From: Brucella pituitosa
Lineage (GTDB): Bacteria > Pseudomonadota > Alphaproteobacteria > Rhizobiales > Rhizobiaceae
Reading direction: 5' to 3'
Assembly (NCBI RefSeq): GCF_003049685.1
Contig: NZ_PYSY02000002.1
Coordinates: forward strand, 806,001 to 870,000
DNA length: 64,000 nt
Part shown: positions 1 through 6,469 of the stretch, piece after piece
Layout of the letters: each line of letters begins with the position of its first letter
Position numbering within the stretch: the stretch's first letter is position 1
The notes under the pieces: generated by a model
What the model was told of the DNA's origin: nothing
The model's input: the letters and a program-made list of their open reading frames with translations, nothing else
Databases searched by the model: none
Made by a program: the position numbers and the translations under genes

Positions 1-327
1 TGGCAGCGTGTCCAGCTTGAAGCGACTTTTCCCAGATTTAACGACCAGATAACTGCCGTCGGCTTCCAAATTAACGTCGCCAGTTGCCTTCTTGGCAATG
101 TCTGCAAGCAACTTGCCTGCAACCGTGACTGTGCCGTCCTGACTGTCCAGAACCGGCAAGCTGGTGCTGATTTCCAGATCAAGATTTGTACCGGTGATGC
201 TCAGCTGTCCTTTGTCCGCGGACAAGAGCACGTTGCCAAGAATTGGGATTGTCGTTCTGGCCTCGACTGCCTTTGTCACGGTCGACAAGGCATGCGCAAG
301 CTGCGCTCGGTCAAGCGTTACCCGCAT
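1..327 (-). CDS. dnaN: Phage DNA polymerase III beta subunit (sliding clamp), N-terminal part
   Basis: The reading frame starts at ATG 325-327 and runs off the left edge, so only about 109 residues are seen. They match domain 1 of bacterial beta clamps: MRVTLDRAQLAHAL at the start, then TTIPILGNVLLSA, the strand SITGTNLDLEI, GTVTVAGKLLADI and SGKSRFKLDTLP near the edge. Beta clamps encircle DNA and tether polymerase. A clamp inside a phage early operon, after Sak4 and DUF669 genes, suggests that the phage supplies its own processivity factor. The start is preceded by the phage-wide ACACGAGGAG leader. This is unlikely to be the host dnaN given its prophage neighbours, but the C-terminal domains lie outside the window. 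Confidence 0.85.
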   Translation of the reverse strand, partial: MRVTLDRAQLAHALSTVTKAVEARTTIPILGNVLLSADKGQLSITGTNLDLEISTSLPVLDSQDGTVTVAGKLLADIAKKATGDVNLEADGSYLVVKSGKSRFKLDTLP

Positions 328-333
328 GGGTTT

Positions 334-347
334 CTCCTCGTGTTGGT
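334..347 (-). promoter_or_regulatory. Start-associated leader repeat before dnaN
   Basis: On the coding strand this reads CCAACACGAGGAG, 6-7 nt before the dnaN ATG. It is one of eleven copies of the same leader in the prophage. The GAGGAG part is a Shine-Dalgarno site; the CCAACAC part is not needed for that. Confidence 0.75.
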
Positions 348-383
348 GGTAGGCGCGGCTGGTGACCGCGCCGTGGTTGGTTC

Positions 384-943
384 TTACTTAGACCAGGGAC
401 GGCTGCCCGCAGCTTTTGCAGGCTGCGCTGGCTTGTTGTTGTTTGCAGCTGCAGGGCGGTTGTCATTGGCTGGTCGCTGCGCTGCCGCCGCAGGCTGCTG
501 AGCGTCAATGCTCGGCTCAGGCACGTTATTTTCGTCGGGGAAGAAATATTTCTTGATCTCGGCGCGCGCCGGATACTGGCCGTCCTTTGAAGGCTTGCCG
601 AGGGCCACTCGCACCGTGAACGACTTGAAGAGCAGGTCGTCGGTGTCTTCTACCGAGGACATTTCGAGCGCGCGGCAAAGGCTGGCGAACTGCCGCTGGC
701 CGATCTCTGCGCCTGCGGATTCTTATTCTCGATGTTGTAGTTGTTGAACAGCTTGCGATCAGCATATTCAACAGGCTCGAGCACCTTCATCGTGGTTTTC
801 AGAATCGTGCCGCTGCCGGTAGATGTTGCGGCAACGTCGGCCGCTTCGATTTCCATCTTGTATGTGCCGTTCGGCAGCTCGGAATAGTCCGACTGCGTCG
901 TGTCGTGTTGGGTGGCGTCAAACGCCGTTCCAAGTCTCGCCAT
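384..943 (-). pseudogene. DUF669 phage protein (single-strand-binding type), frameshifted
   Basis: Two frames together give one DUF669-like protein. The first, from ATG 943, contains LPNGTYKMEIEAADV and EPVEYADRKLFNNYNI. The second continues with EIGQRQFASLCRALEM, then ALGKPSKDGQYPARAEIKKYFF and an Ala/Pro/Asn-rich tail ending at 384. The frame changes near 706-710: restoring one G in the coding-strand stretch GCAGAGATCGG gives GCG CAG GAG ATC GGC and rejoins the frames. DUF669 proteins usually sit beside Sak4/AAA_24 ATPases, as here, and are thought to act as phage single-strand-binding proteins. The defect may be a real mutation or a sequencing error; no slippery heptamer is visible. Confidence 0.75.
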
Positions 944-950
944 GTGTTAG

Positions 951-965
951 TTCCTCGTGTTGGTG
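951..965 (-). promoter_or_regulatory. Start-associated leader repeat before the DUF669 gene
   Basis: The coding strand reads CACCAACACGAGGAAC, about 7-8 nt before ATG 943. The last G of GAGGAG is changed to A in this copy. Confidence 0.65.
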
Positions 966-983
966 ATGTGGTGAATGCGCAGA

Positions 984-1226
984 TTAAGATTTTGCGCGAA
1001 ACACGGTGGGTCGGAAGAACCCACCGATGAAGCCAAGCGCAGCGCCAATCTGCCAAAGTGACAAGTGACCAGCATTCACGCCTAACGCTGCAAGGAATTC
1101 CTGCACTGTTTCAGTGAAGAAGAAACCGACAACCCATCCCGAAAACGCGCCAAAGAGAACGCCGATTAGCGGTGCAAAGAAAAGGATGGCGGCAACCGTG
1201 ACCAGTCCCGCTAGTGCTTTTTCCAT
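984..1226 (-). CDS. Small phage membrane protein, unknown function
   Basis: An 80-residue protein starting MEKALAGLVTVAA. It has two or three hydrophobic segments (roughly residues 5-40 and 55-72) with Gly-rich faces such as GVLFGAFSGWVVGFFF and IGAALGFIGGFF, so it should sit in the inner membrane. The ATG at 1224-1226 overlaps the TGA of the Sak4-like gene (TGATG), which implies translational coupling. A longer in-frame start at 1256 lies inside the upstream gene and has no better ribosome site. I do not recognise the family; a holin or a membrane anchor for replication is possible but unsupported. Confidence 0.6.
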   Translation of the reverse strand: MEKALAGLVTVAAILFFAPLIGVLFGAFSGWVVGFFFTETVQEFLAALGVNAGHLSLWQIGAALGFIGGFFRPTVFRAKS

Positions 1227-1999
1227 CAAGCAGCCTCCTGCAGCGTGACCGGCCAATACTTCGCAAGCTCGGCGAAGCCCTGCCCTTTGCGGTATGGAAC
1301 GGCGTCGGGCATTGAATAGCGGTTCTTGGCATTGAAGCCAGCACCTTCATTCAGATGGATCTGGCGCTCTTTGCCGCCCTCTGCATGAGCGACCTTTGTC
1401 TGGCGCGCGACTTCCTTTTCCTTGATTGAAACGCGATAGTTCATGAACGCCACAACGTCAGACTTCTCGCGAACAAGTGCGTTGGCGCGCTTGTGAAGCT
1501 TCGGCTGATACCTCGAATAAGGATCGGTCGTCGGGCTATCGAACCGGACAATCTCGGGGTGGGCAAGGATGACCACATAAATGCCAGCTTGCGCGAGCGC
1601 CGACAGGGCCGACATGAGCTCATTCCATTCGGTGTCAGCTTCCACGTAGCCTTTTCCGAATCCAGCTTCCTCAATACTGGTGATGCCAAGGCGGGCACAG
1701 GTCGCAGCCCAGACAAGCGGTTCGAGGCCGTCCGCGCTGTCAATAATGACGGTGCGCCGATCGTGCTCAACTGTCAGCAGTTCGCCGATAATGTTGAGCA
1801 AGTCGTCGAAGCTTTCAATCGTGCCTGGCGTTGCCATTTCGACGTCGGACGGCGGACGCTCGCCTTCTGTGGCCAGATAGATCGGATCTGGAAACTCAGC
1901 GGCAAGACTGGTCTTTCCGATGCCGTCGACGCCATACAAAAGCATGACTGGCGGGTCGTTTCTCTTCGTCGATTTGAGGCTTGATAGGCTGATAGCCAT
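1226..1999 (-). CDS. Sak4-like RecA-fold phage ATPase (AAA_24)
   Basis: A 257-residue P-loop protein. Walker A is GVDGIGKTS at about residues 23-31; a Walker B-like strand RTVIIDSADGL follows at about 84-94; the later strand AGIYVVILAHPEIV and the segment RYQPKLHKRANALVREKSDVVAFMNYRV fit the AAA_24/Sak4 family of phage single-strand-annealing ATPases. Sak4 proteins promote homologous recombination with a phage SSB, and the DUF669 gene lies two genes downstream. The start chosen (ATG 1997-1999, MAISLSSLKS) follows a variant of the phage leader repeat. A longer in-frame start at 2128 would swallow the leader and overlap the preceding gene. Confidence 0.8.
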   Translation of the reverse strand: MAISLSSLKSTKRNDPPVMLLYGVDGIGKTSLAAEFPDPIYLATEGERPPSDVEMATPGTIESFDDLLNIIGELLTVEHDRRTVIIDSADGLEPLVWAATCARLGITSIEEAGFGKGYVEADTEWNELMSALSALAQAGIYVVILAHPEIVRFDSPTTDPYSRYQPKLHKRANALVREKSDVVAFMNYRVSIKEKEVARQTKVAHAEGGKERQIHLNEGAGFNAKNRYSMPDAVPYRKGQGFAELAKYWPVTLQEAA

Positions 2000-2005
2000 A
2001 AGTAA

Positions 2006-2023
2006 CTCCCCGTGTGTGTTTGG
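2006..2023 (-). promoter_or_regulatory. Start-associated leader repeat before the Sak4-like gene
   Basis: The coding strand reads CCAAACACACACGGGGAG, 6 nt before the ATG at 1999. This copy has GGGGAG in place of GAGGAG. Confidence 0.6.
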
Positions 2024-2061
2024 TTGGTAGTTAGTGGCGGAGCGAACCCCGCCAAGTTTGC

Positions 2062-2910
2062 TTATTGCAGCTGCAGCATTGGCACCGAGCCGCCCGGCAG
2101 CATCGTGGTTGGCAACTGGCCATTCCACTTTTCAGCTTGCGTCAGAGCCACAAGACCGGGATTTTCGCGAAGTGCATCGCCGCGTGCCTTGATCGAAGTC
2201 GCTTCTGCATCACCCTTAATCCGGATTGCTTCGGCTTCTGCATTCGCTTTTGCACGTACCGCGTCAGCGTTGGCCTTTGCCTGTGTGACCGTGATTTCTG
2301 CCTGCACCTTCTCACGTTCGGCGTTCTGGCGAAGTTTCTGCACCTCCACCTCTGCAAGCATGCGTTGCTCGATGCTGGCCTCGTAAGCATCTGAGAAGTC
2401 GATATTCTCAATCTGCACACTGTCGATGATGACCGGGCCTTTCACCGAACTTTGAATCGCAGAAGCGACTTCAAGATTAAGGCGGGATCGCTCCTGAATT
2501 GCTGCTACTGCAGTGAACTTGCCGAACACGGTTTTGAGGTCTTCATTCACTCGTCGATCGACGAGCCGAGACAAAAGACCATCCTCCCCGCCGTAGACGC
2601 TGTAGACTTCTGTCACCTTGTCGGCTGGAATTCGATAATTGACCGACAGGGAAAGAACCGCTGACTGCTGGTCTTTCGAGTAAGCTGGCACTTCCTTATA
2701 GAGCTGAGCTCGCGACTGGACTGAGACCTTCACCACCTCTTCGATCCAAGGTGTTTTGAAACCCAGACCAGGTTGAGCAGTACCCACAAGCGCGCCGTTG
2801 CGCAGCAGAACGCCTCGTTCGCCTTGGTCGATTGTGTACCAAGAGCCGAAAACAACTGTCAGCGTGATGATGAATGCAAAAAATCCGAAAATAGCTGCGA
2901 GAATACGCAT
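2062..2910 (-). CDS. Phage SPFH/prohibitin-family membrane protein
   Basis: A 282-residue protein with one N-terminal membrane segment (residues 2-22, ILAAIFGFFAFIITLTVV) followed by an SPFH (band 7) domain: TIDQGERGVLLRNG, PGLGFKTPWIEEVVKVSV, then NYRIPADKVTEVY. Residues about 180-250 form an Ala/Glu/Lys-rich coiled coil typical of prohibitins and HflK/C. Such proteins oligomerise on the inner membrane; HflKC modulates FtsH, which degrades the lambda CII activator. A similar role in the lysis-lysogeny choice is inference. The start at 2910 follows the phage leader repeat and overlaps the upstream stop (TAATG). Confidence 0.85.
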   Translation of the reverse strand: MRILAAIFGFFAFIITLTVVFGSWYTIDQGERGVLLRNGALVGTAQPGLGFKTPWIEEVVKVSVQSRAQLYKEVPAYSKDQQSAVLSLSVNYRIPADKVTEVYSVYGGEDGLLSRLVDRRVNEDLKTVFGKFTAVAAIQERSRLNLEVASAIQSSVKGPVIIDSVQIENIDFSDAYEASIEQRMLAEVEVQKLRQNAEREKVQAEITVTQAKANADAVRAKANAEAEAIRIKGDAEATSIKARGDALRENPGLVALTQAEKWNGQLPTTMLPGGSVPMLQLQ

Positions 2911-3020
2911 TATCTTCTCCTCGTGGTTGGTTTGGTGGTGGTTTTGATGATGATCTGAGCAACGCCGACCGCAATGATCCCGCATAGGACGAGGCCGCCG
3001 ATTAGAGCTAACGCGTTCAT
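2910..3020 (-). CDS. Tiny phage membrane peptide (36 aa)
   Basis: Reads MNALALIGGLVLCGIIAVGV then a Lys/Thr/Arg tail (KTTTKPTTRRR). One membrane span covers residues 3-24, with a basic C-terminus that is probably cytoplasmic. Its ATG (3018-3020) overlaps the TGA of the gene before and its TAA overlaps the ATG of the SPFH gene. The leader repeat for the SPFH gene lies inside its last codons and accounts for the sequence KPTTRRR. It may be a real peptide or simply an open leader; overlaps on both sides favour translation. Confidence 0.5.
   Translation of the reverse strand: MNALALIGGLVLCGIIAVGVAQIIIKTTTKPTTRRR
2917..2930 (-). promoter_or_regulatory. Start-associated leader repeat before the SPFH gene
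   Basis: The coding strand reads CCAACCACGAGGAG, 6 nt before ATG 2910. It is embedded in the end of the 36-codon gene. Confidence 0.7.
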
Positions 3021-3118
3021 GCCAGCCTCAATCCGATCATCATGGCCAGCAGGATAAGCGACCCGATCAGCCAGACTGGCGCAGAAGTTGTCAGCGTGGG
3101 GAACCGTGGGTAGGTCAC
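3017..3118 (-). CDS. Tiny phage membrane peptide (33 aa)
   Basis: A 33-residue frame from GTG (3116-3118): MTYPRFPTLTTSAPVWLIGS followed by a hydrophobic stretch LILLAMMIGL and RLA. There is one predicted membrane span at about residues 15-31. Its start overlaps the stop of the upstream gene as GTGA, and its stop overlaps the next ATG, so it is one link in a chain of coupled small genes. No family is recognised. Confidence 0.5.
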   Translation of the reverse strand: MTYPRFPTLTTSAPVWLIGSLILLAMMIGLRLA

Positions 3119-3264
3119 AACAGCACCCATGAGTAAAAGCCGATGGCCAGAGCTAATGCTGCAACAACTAACAGCCCTTGGACGAAGCGATCACCAAGGC
3201 CCAGCGTACTTTCGCTGGACAAGATGCGGTCGTCTTCGACTACGTAGTCTTTGAAGGGCGCCAT
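3115..3264 (-). CDS. Small phage membrane protein (49 aa)
   Basis: Begins MAPFKDYVVEDDRILSSEST and ends in a membrane span at about residues 29-48 (QGLLVVAALALAIGFYSWVL). The acidic N-terminus and C-terminal anchor suggest a tail-anchored topology. The ATG (3262-3264) overlaps the upstream TGA (TGATG), and the TGA overlaps the next GTG. The function is unknown. Three consecutive tiny membrane proteins before a prohibitin-like membrane protein suggest a membrane-acting module, which is inference. Confidence 0.55.
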   Translation of the reverse strand: MAPFKDYVVEDDRILSSESTLGLGDRFVQGLLVVAALALAIGFYSWVLL

Positions 3265-3569
3265 CAAGCTACTCCCCTCGTCTTTGTTTTTGCGGTCAGC
3301 TTCACACCCTTGGTGAAATCGACCGGAATGACATTGTCTTCTTCTGTGCCGATCTCAGAGCCGCCACCGCCGTCGCCATCATTGGCCGGTGGTTCGACTT
3401 CGAAGCGCGAAACTTCAATCGTCCCAAGCCCGGTGCCTGGTATCCAGAACCGCACTGTTAGGAACATGCAGCCATCTCGATCGCCGATAATGATGCCCTT
3501 CCATCCTGTCAGCTTGTGGGTCACAATTGAGCCGGGCAGATCCCAGCAGTCACCGCACTCGCAAGTCAC
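3264..3569 (-). CDS. Phage hypothetical protein, 101 aa
   Basis: Starts at GTG 3567-3569, overlapping the stop of the gene before (GTGA). The N-terminus CECGDCW may bind a metal. A compact beta-rich segment follows (VTHKLTGWKGIIIGDRDGCM), with strands typical of a small SH3-like barrel such as KLTGWKGII, then an acidic Gly-rich linker (NDGDGGGGSEIG) and a C-terminal VIPVDFTKGVKLTAKTK. I do not recognise a named family. Its place in the early operon suggests a DNA-metabolism accessory protein, but the sequence does not prove it. Confidence 0.65.
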   Translation of the reverse strand: MTCECGDCWDLPGSIVTHKLTGWKGIIIGDRDGCMFLTVRFWIPGTGLGTIEVSRFEVEPPANDGDGGGGSEIGTEEDNVIPVDFTKGVKLTAKTKTRGVA

Positions 3570-3769
3570 GCTGCACCCCGCTTCGTTCTGCTGAAGGACA
3601 CAGGAGCGTTCGAAACATACCGACCGTCTTTAAGGACGGCAGTGTCTCGGGCATGCAGCTTCTGCGCGGCTGTTCGATAAGGCTTGCGGTTCGTCGTGTC
3701 CCGCTCACCAGTCCGCGTGAATTTGGTTTGGTAAGCCTTGTGTGGCTCACGCAAGTTATGGGATTTCAT
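3566..3769 (-). CDS. Small basic phage protein, 67 aa
   Basis: Starts MKSHNLREPHKAYQTKF and is rich in Arg and Lys (about a quarter of residues), with no hydrophobic core or membrane span. It ends KRGAA, and its stop overlaps the next GTG. The ATG at 3767-3769 has a strong AGGAGG site 7 nt upstream. That site lies inside an inverted repeat (3778-3792). It could be a nucleic-acid-binding protein from its charge alone; no family is recognised. Confidence 0.6.
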   Translation of the reverse strand: MKSHNLREPHKAYQTKFTRTGERDTTNRKPYRTAAQKLHARDTAVLKDGRYVSNAPVSFSRTKRGAA

Positions 3770-3777
3770 TGATATTC

Positions 3778-3792
3778 CTCCTGTTAGGAGGT
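3778..3792 (-). promoter_or_regulatory. Inverted repeat containing the Shine-Dalgarno site
   Basis: The 15 bases are CCTCCT-GTT-AGGAGG on the plus strand, a perfect 6-bp inverted repeat with a 3-base spacer. In minus-strand RNA the AGGAGG used by the 67-aa gene can pair with its own CCTCCT. This could hide the ribosome site. The stem is short, so the effect is uncertain. Confidence 0.4.
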
Positions 3793-3849
3793 TGATCTGT
3801 GGCCGGTCAAAAATACGTAGGTTTATAATTCCGACGCGGCCATCGTTGC

Positions 3850-4128
3850 TCAGGCTGCTATTGCGCCCGGCTCGTAGTTATCGTTCGCGGCTTCTAGCGC
3901 ACGAATGCGTGGCATTGCGATATAACTGACGCAGTGATTGGCCGTGGACCATCCACCGTTCGAAACACACCGCACAACAATGCGGTCGGCTGTAGGTTTT
4001 GGTATCGGACGGCGCAGAATTGAGGCTACTGTCGATCTGGGCAGGCTAAGCGCGTTTCCAATCTCAGTCGGAGTGGCGCCCGCCTCGTGCATACGATGCA
4101 CCTCTTCTATTGTTTCATAATCTTTCAT
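3850..4128 (-). CDS. Small helix-turn-helix phage protein
   Basis: A 92-residue protein starting MKDYETIEEVHRMHEAGATP. Residues about 18-40 (TPTEIGNALSLPRSTVASIL) form a clear helix-turn-helix of the resolvase/MerR-like kind, and RRPIPKPTADRIVVR follows. The C-terminal part (SNGGWSTANHCVSY and ALEAANDNYEPG) is not recognised. The ATG at 4126-4128 directly follows a leader repeat, which decides against the longer in-frame start at 4296. Probably a DNA-binding regulator or replication accessory protein of the phage. Confidence 0.65.
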   Translation of the reverse strand: MKDYETIEEVHRMHEAGATPTEIGNALSLPRSTVASILRRPIPKPTADRIVVRCVSNGGWSTANHCVSYIAMPRIRALEAANDNYEPGAIAA

Positions 4129-4131
4129 GCT

Positions 4132-4144
4132 CTCCTCGTGTTGG
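4132..4144 (-). promoter_or_regulatory. Start-associated leader repeat before the HTH gene
   Basis: The coding strand reads CCAACACGAGGAG, 3 nt before ATG 4128, with a second CCAACA block just upstream. Confidence 0.7.
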
Positions 4145-4236
4145 TGTTGGTTGACAAATGGCCTTGGTGAAGCCATCTGTCTGGTCGGCCCGGGTGGTAC
4201 TGGGCAAGGAAACCAGCGTGTAGAAGCGGCGTAAGC

Positions 4237-4248
4237 CCTCCTCGTGTA
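4237..4248 (-). promoter_or_regulatory. Orphan copy of the leader repeat
   Basis: The coding strand reads TTACACGAGGAGGG with no start codon within the usual distance. It is probably a remnant of a lost gene start. Confidence 0.5.
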
Positions 4249-4309
4249 AGCGCTGGGATTACGAGGCGGAGCGAGCAGCGGGTGGTGCCGGCTCATAAAC
4301 TCCGCCTTT

Positions 4310-5158
4310 TTATGCTTTCGCCGCCTTATATTGCGACCAGATAATGGCGGCGAATTCTTGCCTGTCGGATTCGTCTAGGGCAGCCCATGCATCCCAGAAT
4401 GCCTGACGATTCTTGTCCTTATTAGACGCCACTGCTTTGGCAGCGTCGTCGGCAATGACATCAAACGCTTTGTCGGCAGTTATTGGCTTGGTATTCGGTG
4501 CTGGTCGAGCGCTCACTTTTTCACCCGCTTCGGCACGGGCGATGAGACTTTCGCGCTTGTCGGCGGTAAGCTTAATGAGCGCGTCCATTTCAACGCCACT
4601 GTCAAGGCTGGTATTCGCAATTTTTTGGGCATCATCGCCAAGCTCACGTGCGCGACGCAGCTTACGATTGATGTCAACCTTGGACGAACCTGTGACTTCT
4701 GCGAGTTCGGCTGCGAATTGTTTGTTCCCGCGCCCGGTAGTTCGTAAAGTGGAACAATTTGTTTCACTTTCTGACTTACTAATCTCACTCCAAATGACCT
4801 GCCTCCGCAAGATATGTGCGGCTTCCTGTGCTGGCGACAGTTCGGATCGAGCCAGATTTTCATCGATCTCCATCAGTTCAGCACGAAGTTCATCTACTTC
4901 GTAGACCTCACATTCGATCACTTCATGGCCGAGAGACTGCATGGCAAGTAAGCGATGCCGTCCGTAGATGAGGATGGGTACACGCCCCCATTCCTCACCA
5001 TCAATCACCATCGATTCAACCACGCGGACAGCAGGCGGATTCATCAGCCCGACCTCAGAGATGCTTTTTGCTATCTCTGCAACCTTTTCCATATTCGCGC
5101 CGCGCATGCGTTTATCGTCTATATGGATGTCCTGAATATCATACCGCCTGCGTGCCAT
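4310..5158 (-). CDS. ParB-domain phage protein
   Basis: A 282-residue protein. The N-terminal ParB/Srx fold covers about residues 5-105: IHIDDKRMRGANMEKVAEIAKSI, GLMNPPAVRVVE, then the nucleotide-binding style motif ILIYGRHRLLAMQSLG (GxRR-type box written GRHR), and ENLARSELSPAQEA. A central HTH-like segment (NKQFAAELAEVTGSSKVDINRKL) resembles the KorB/ParB DNA-binding helices, and the C-terminus is Ala/Lys-rich. Such proteins bind DNA and often hydrolyse CTP; phage versions occur near replication genes and DNA-modification genes. The upstream ParB-like gene ends 1 bp before its ATG, so the two are probably cotranslated. Confidence 0.8.
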   Translation of the reverse strand: MARRRYDIQDIHIDDKRMRGANMEKVAEIAKSISEVGLMNPPAVRVVESMVIDGEEWGRVPILIYGRHRLLAMQSLGHEVIECEVYEVDELRAELMEIDENLARSELSPAQEAAHILRRQVIWSEISKSESETNCSTLRTTGRGNKQFAAELAEVTGSSKVDINRKLRRARELGDDAQKIANTSLDSGVEMDALIKLTADKRESLIARAEAGEKVSARPAPNTKPITADKAFDVIADDAAKAVASNKDKNRQAFWDAWAALDESDRQEFAAIIWSQYKAAKA

Positions 5159-5159
5159 T

Positions 5160-6299
5160 TTAAGCTACCTTACGGATGTCTTTATTGAAGACGACTTCGC
5201 GGAGCTTGCCACCCGCCTTCCAAGAAATGAAATGATGAACAAATGCTCGCAGCCAACTTTCACGAGACAGCTTTAATTTGTGCTCGGAGTTGAACAATGC
5301 CTTATGAAGAATAAGAGCGGGATTGCCACGTTTCATGTCTTCCCCATTCCGAACACGTCGGAAGAAGTCATTAATGTCGTTCGAAATAAATCCGAGTGAC
5401 AGAAGATGAAGGGCAGCTACGCCACAAACAGACGGGCCAGCGCCCTTAACTGGCGTACCAGCAGCGCTAGCCGCTTCTTCAATCTGGTTGCGATTCTCGT
5501 GGAAATAGTCGTCGACCTCTGAAGGTGTCGGTGATCGATCAAAATATGTCTCGAAAGCAAAGGACGCGATTGCTGACAGGCGCACATAGTCGTTTACGCC
5601 GGCAATGGCTAATCGGTCCTTTGCTTGACGCTTATCGCCGATATCAACAGTCCGCATTGACTGCTTTGTAACACCGTATGAAACAACCGTCTCGATAGAC
5701 TTTCCAGTCAGAAGAACCCCAAAAGAGCGATGCTGACCATCGTTGACTGTTCCATCCTTGCAAATGATGATGGATTCACCGTTGACCTCAAAACGACCTT
5801 CGGCGATATCCCGCATGATCTTGGCAAGGTTTAGGGCTTTTACGCGACGATTACCGTCGTTGTTCAACAGAAGGATTTGAGCGCGTTCAGATGTGATGAT
5901 GTGAACATTTGCATGTGGCTCGCCGTCGGTAATCATTCGACGATGCCAGGCTATCGCCTTATTAAACTCAGGCGTGCCGCTGTAAACGAAGAAGCCTTCA
6001 TCGTTGTCTGCATTGATCAGACGCGCTGCGATACGGGCTGCCTCTTCAAAACGCCCTTCACGCACCAAGCGGAAGACCTTGTCGTGTTCAGTTTCATTCG
6101 TCGATGCATGCTTAACGGCTGCCGACCGAGTAGCAAGACCGGACGTAATTGCCGCCTTCGGCGCATCTTCTAAAATACGCGGCTTAGCTGCAGCCGCTGG
6201 CTTATTAAACAAAGCCTCCGCGCGAGCCCGCTCTGGCGTGTATCTTTTGTTACGGGTCATTACAGGAATTTCTCGGCCTCTGGCCTGCACAATCTGCAT
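5160..6299 (-). CDS. ParB/Srx-like phage protein with DGQHR motif
   Basis: Starts at ATG 6299 (MQIVQARGREIPV), 7 nt after a leader-repeat ribosome site, giving 379 residues; a longer in-frame start at 6374 lacks such a site. After a basic, Ala-rich N-terminus, residues about 130-215 hold a ParB/sulfiredoxin-like core: NLAKIMRDIAEGRFEVNGES, CKDGTVNDGQHRSFGVLLTG and YGVTKQSMRTVDIGDKRQAKD. The rest is helical. The DGQHR family is common in phages and unannotated islands; its activity is not established to my knowledge. It is the first large gene of the leftward operon, directly upstream of ParB. Confidence 0.7.
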   Translation of the reverse strand: MQIVQARGREIPVMTRNKRYTPERARAEALFNKPAAAAKPRILEDAPKAAITSGLATRSAAVKHASTNETEHDKVFRLVREGRFEEAARIAARLINADNDEGFFVYSGTPEFNKAIAWHRRMITDGEPHANVHIITSERAQILLLNNDGNRRVKALNLAKIMRDIAEGRFEVNGESIIICKDGTVNDGQHRSFGVLLTGKSIETVVSYGVTKQSMRTVDIGDKRQAKDRLAIAGVNDYVRLSAIASFAFETYFDRSPTPSEVDDYFHENRNQIEEAASAAGTPVKGAGPSVCGVAALHLLSLGFISNDINDFFRRVRNGEDMKRGNPALILHKALFNSEHKLKLSRESWLRAFVHHFISWKAGGKLREVVFNKDIRKVA

Positions 6300-6306
6300 A
6301 TCAATT

Positions 6307-6319
6307 CTCCTCATGGTTG
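6307..6319 (-). promoter_or_regulatory. Start-associated leader repeat before the DGQHR gene
   Basis: The coding strand reads CAACCATGAGGAG, 7 nt before ATG 6299. The central CACGAG is CATGAG in this copy. Confidence 0.65.
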
Positions 6320-6333
6320 TACTTTGTTTGGTT

Positions 6334-6359
6334 GCATGCTTATGGGTAGATGTCGGTGG
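6334..6359 (+). repeat. 26-bp direct repeat, copy 1
   Basis: GCATGCTTATG then a variable 6 bases then TGTCGGTGG. It shares 21 of 26 bases with 6656-6681 in the same orientation. Each copy lies about 130 bp upstream of a microprotein gene (starts 6470 and 6782), so it may be a duplicated promoter or operator element. Confidence 0.6.
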
Positions 6360-6469
6360 GGAGCAAATAGCCACTCTGCAGCTTCGGCTGTTCTCATGTA
6401 GGCGAAGCGGCGCATCACTGCGTTCGCTGAGAGGCGGCTTTAACCGTCAGAGCGTGGAGGTATTGGCTT

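Larger units (their letters stand above)
4129..4309. other. Gap between HTH and ParB genes with two leader repeats
   Basis: This stretch has one leader repeat serving the HTH gene (4132-4144) and a second, orphan copy (4237-4248) with no ATG, GTG or TTG at the right distance. I see no convincing gene of its own. The orphan may mark a lost gene. Confidence 0.5.

Noticed and set aside
700-712. Programmed frameshift in the DUF669 gene
   Set aside because: No slippery heptamer or downstream structure is apparent; a simple one-base deletion explains the sequence.
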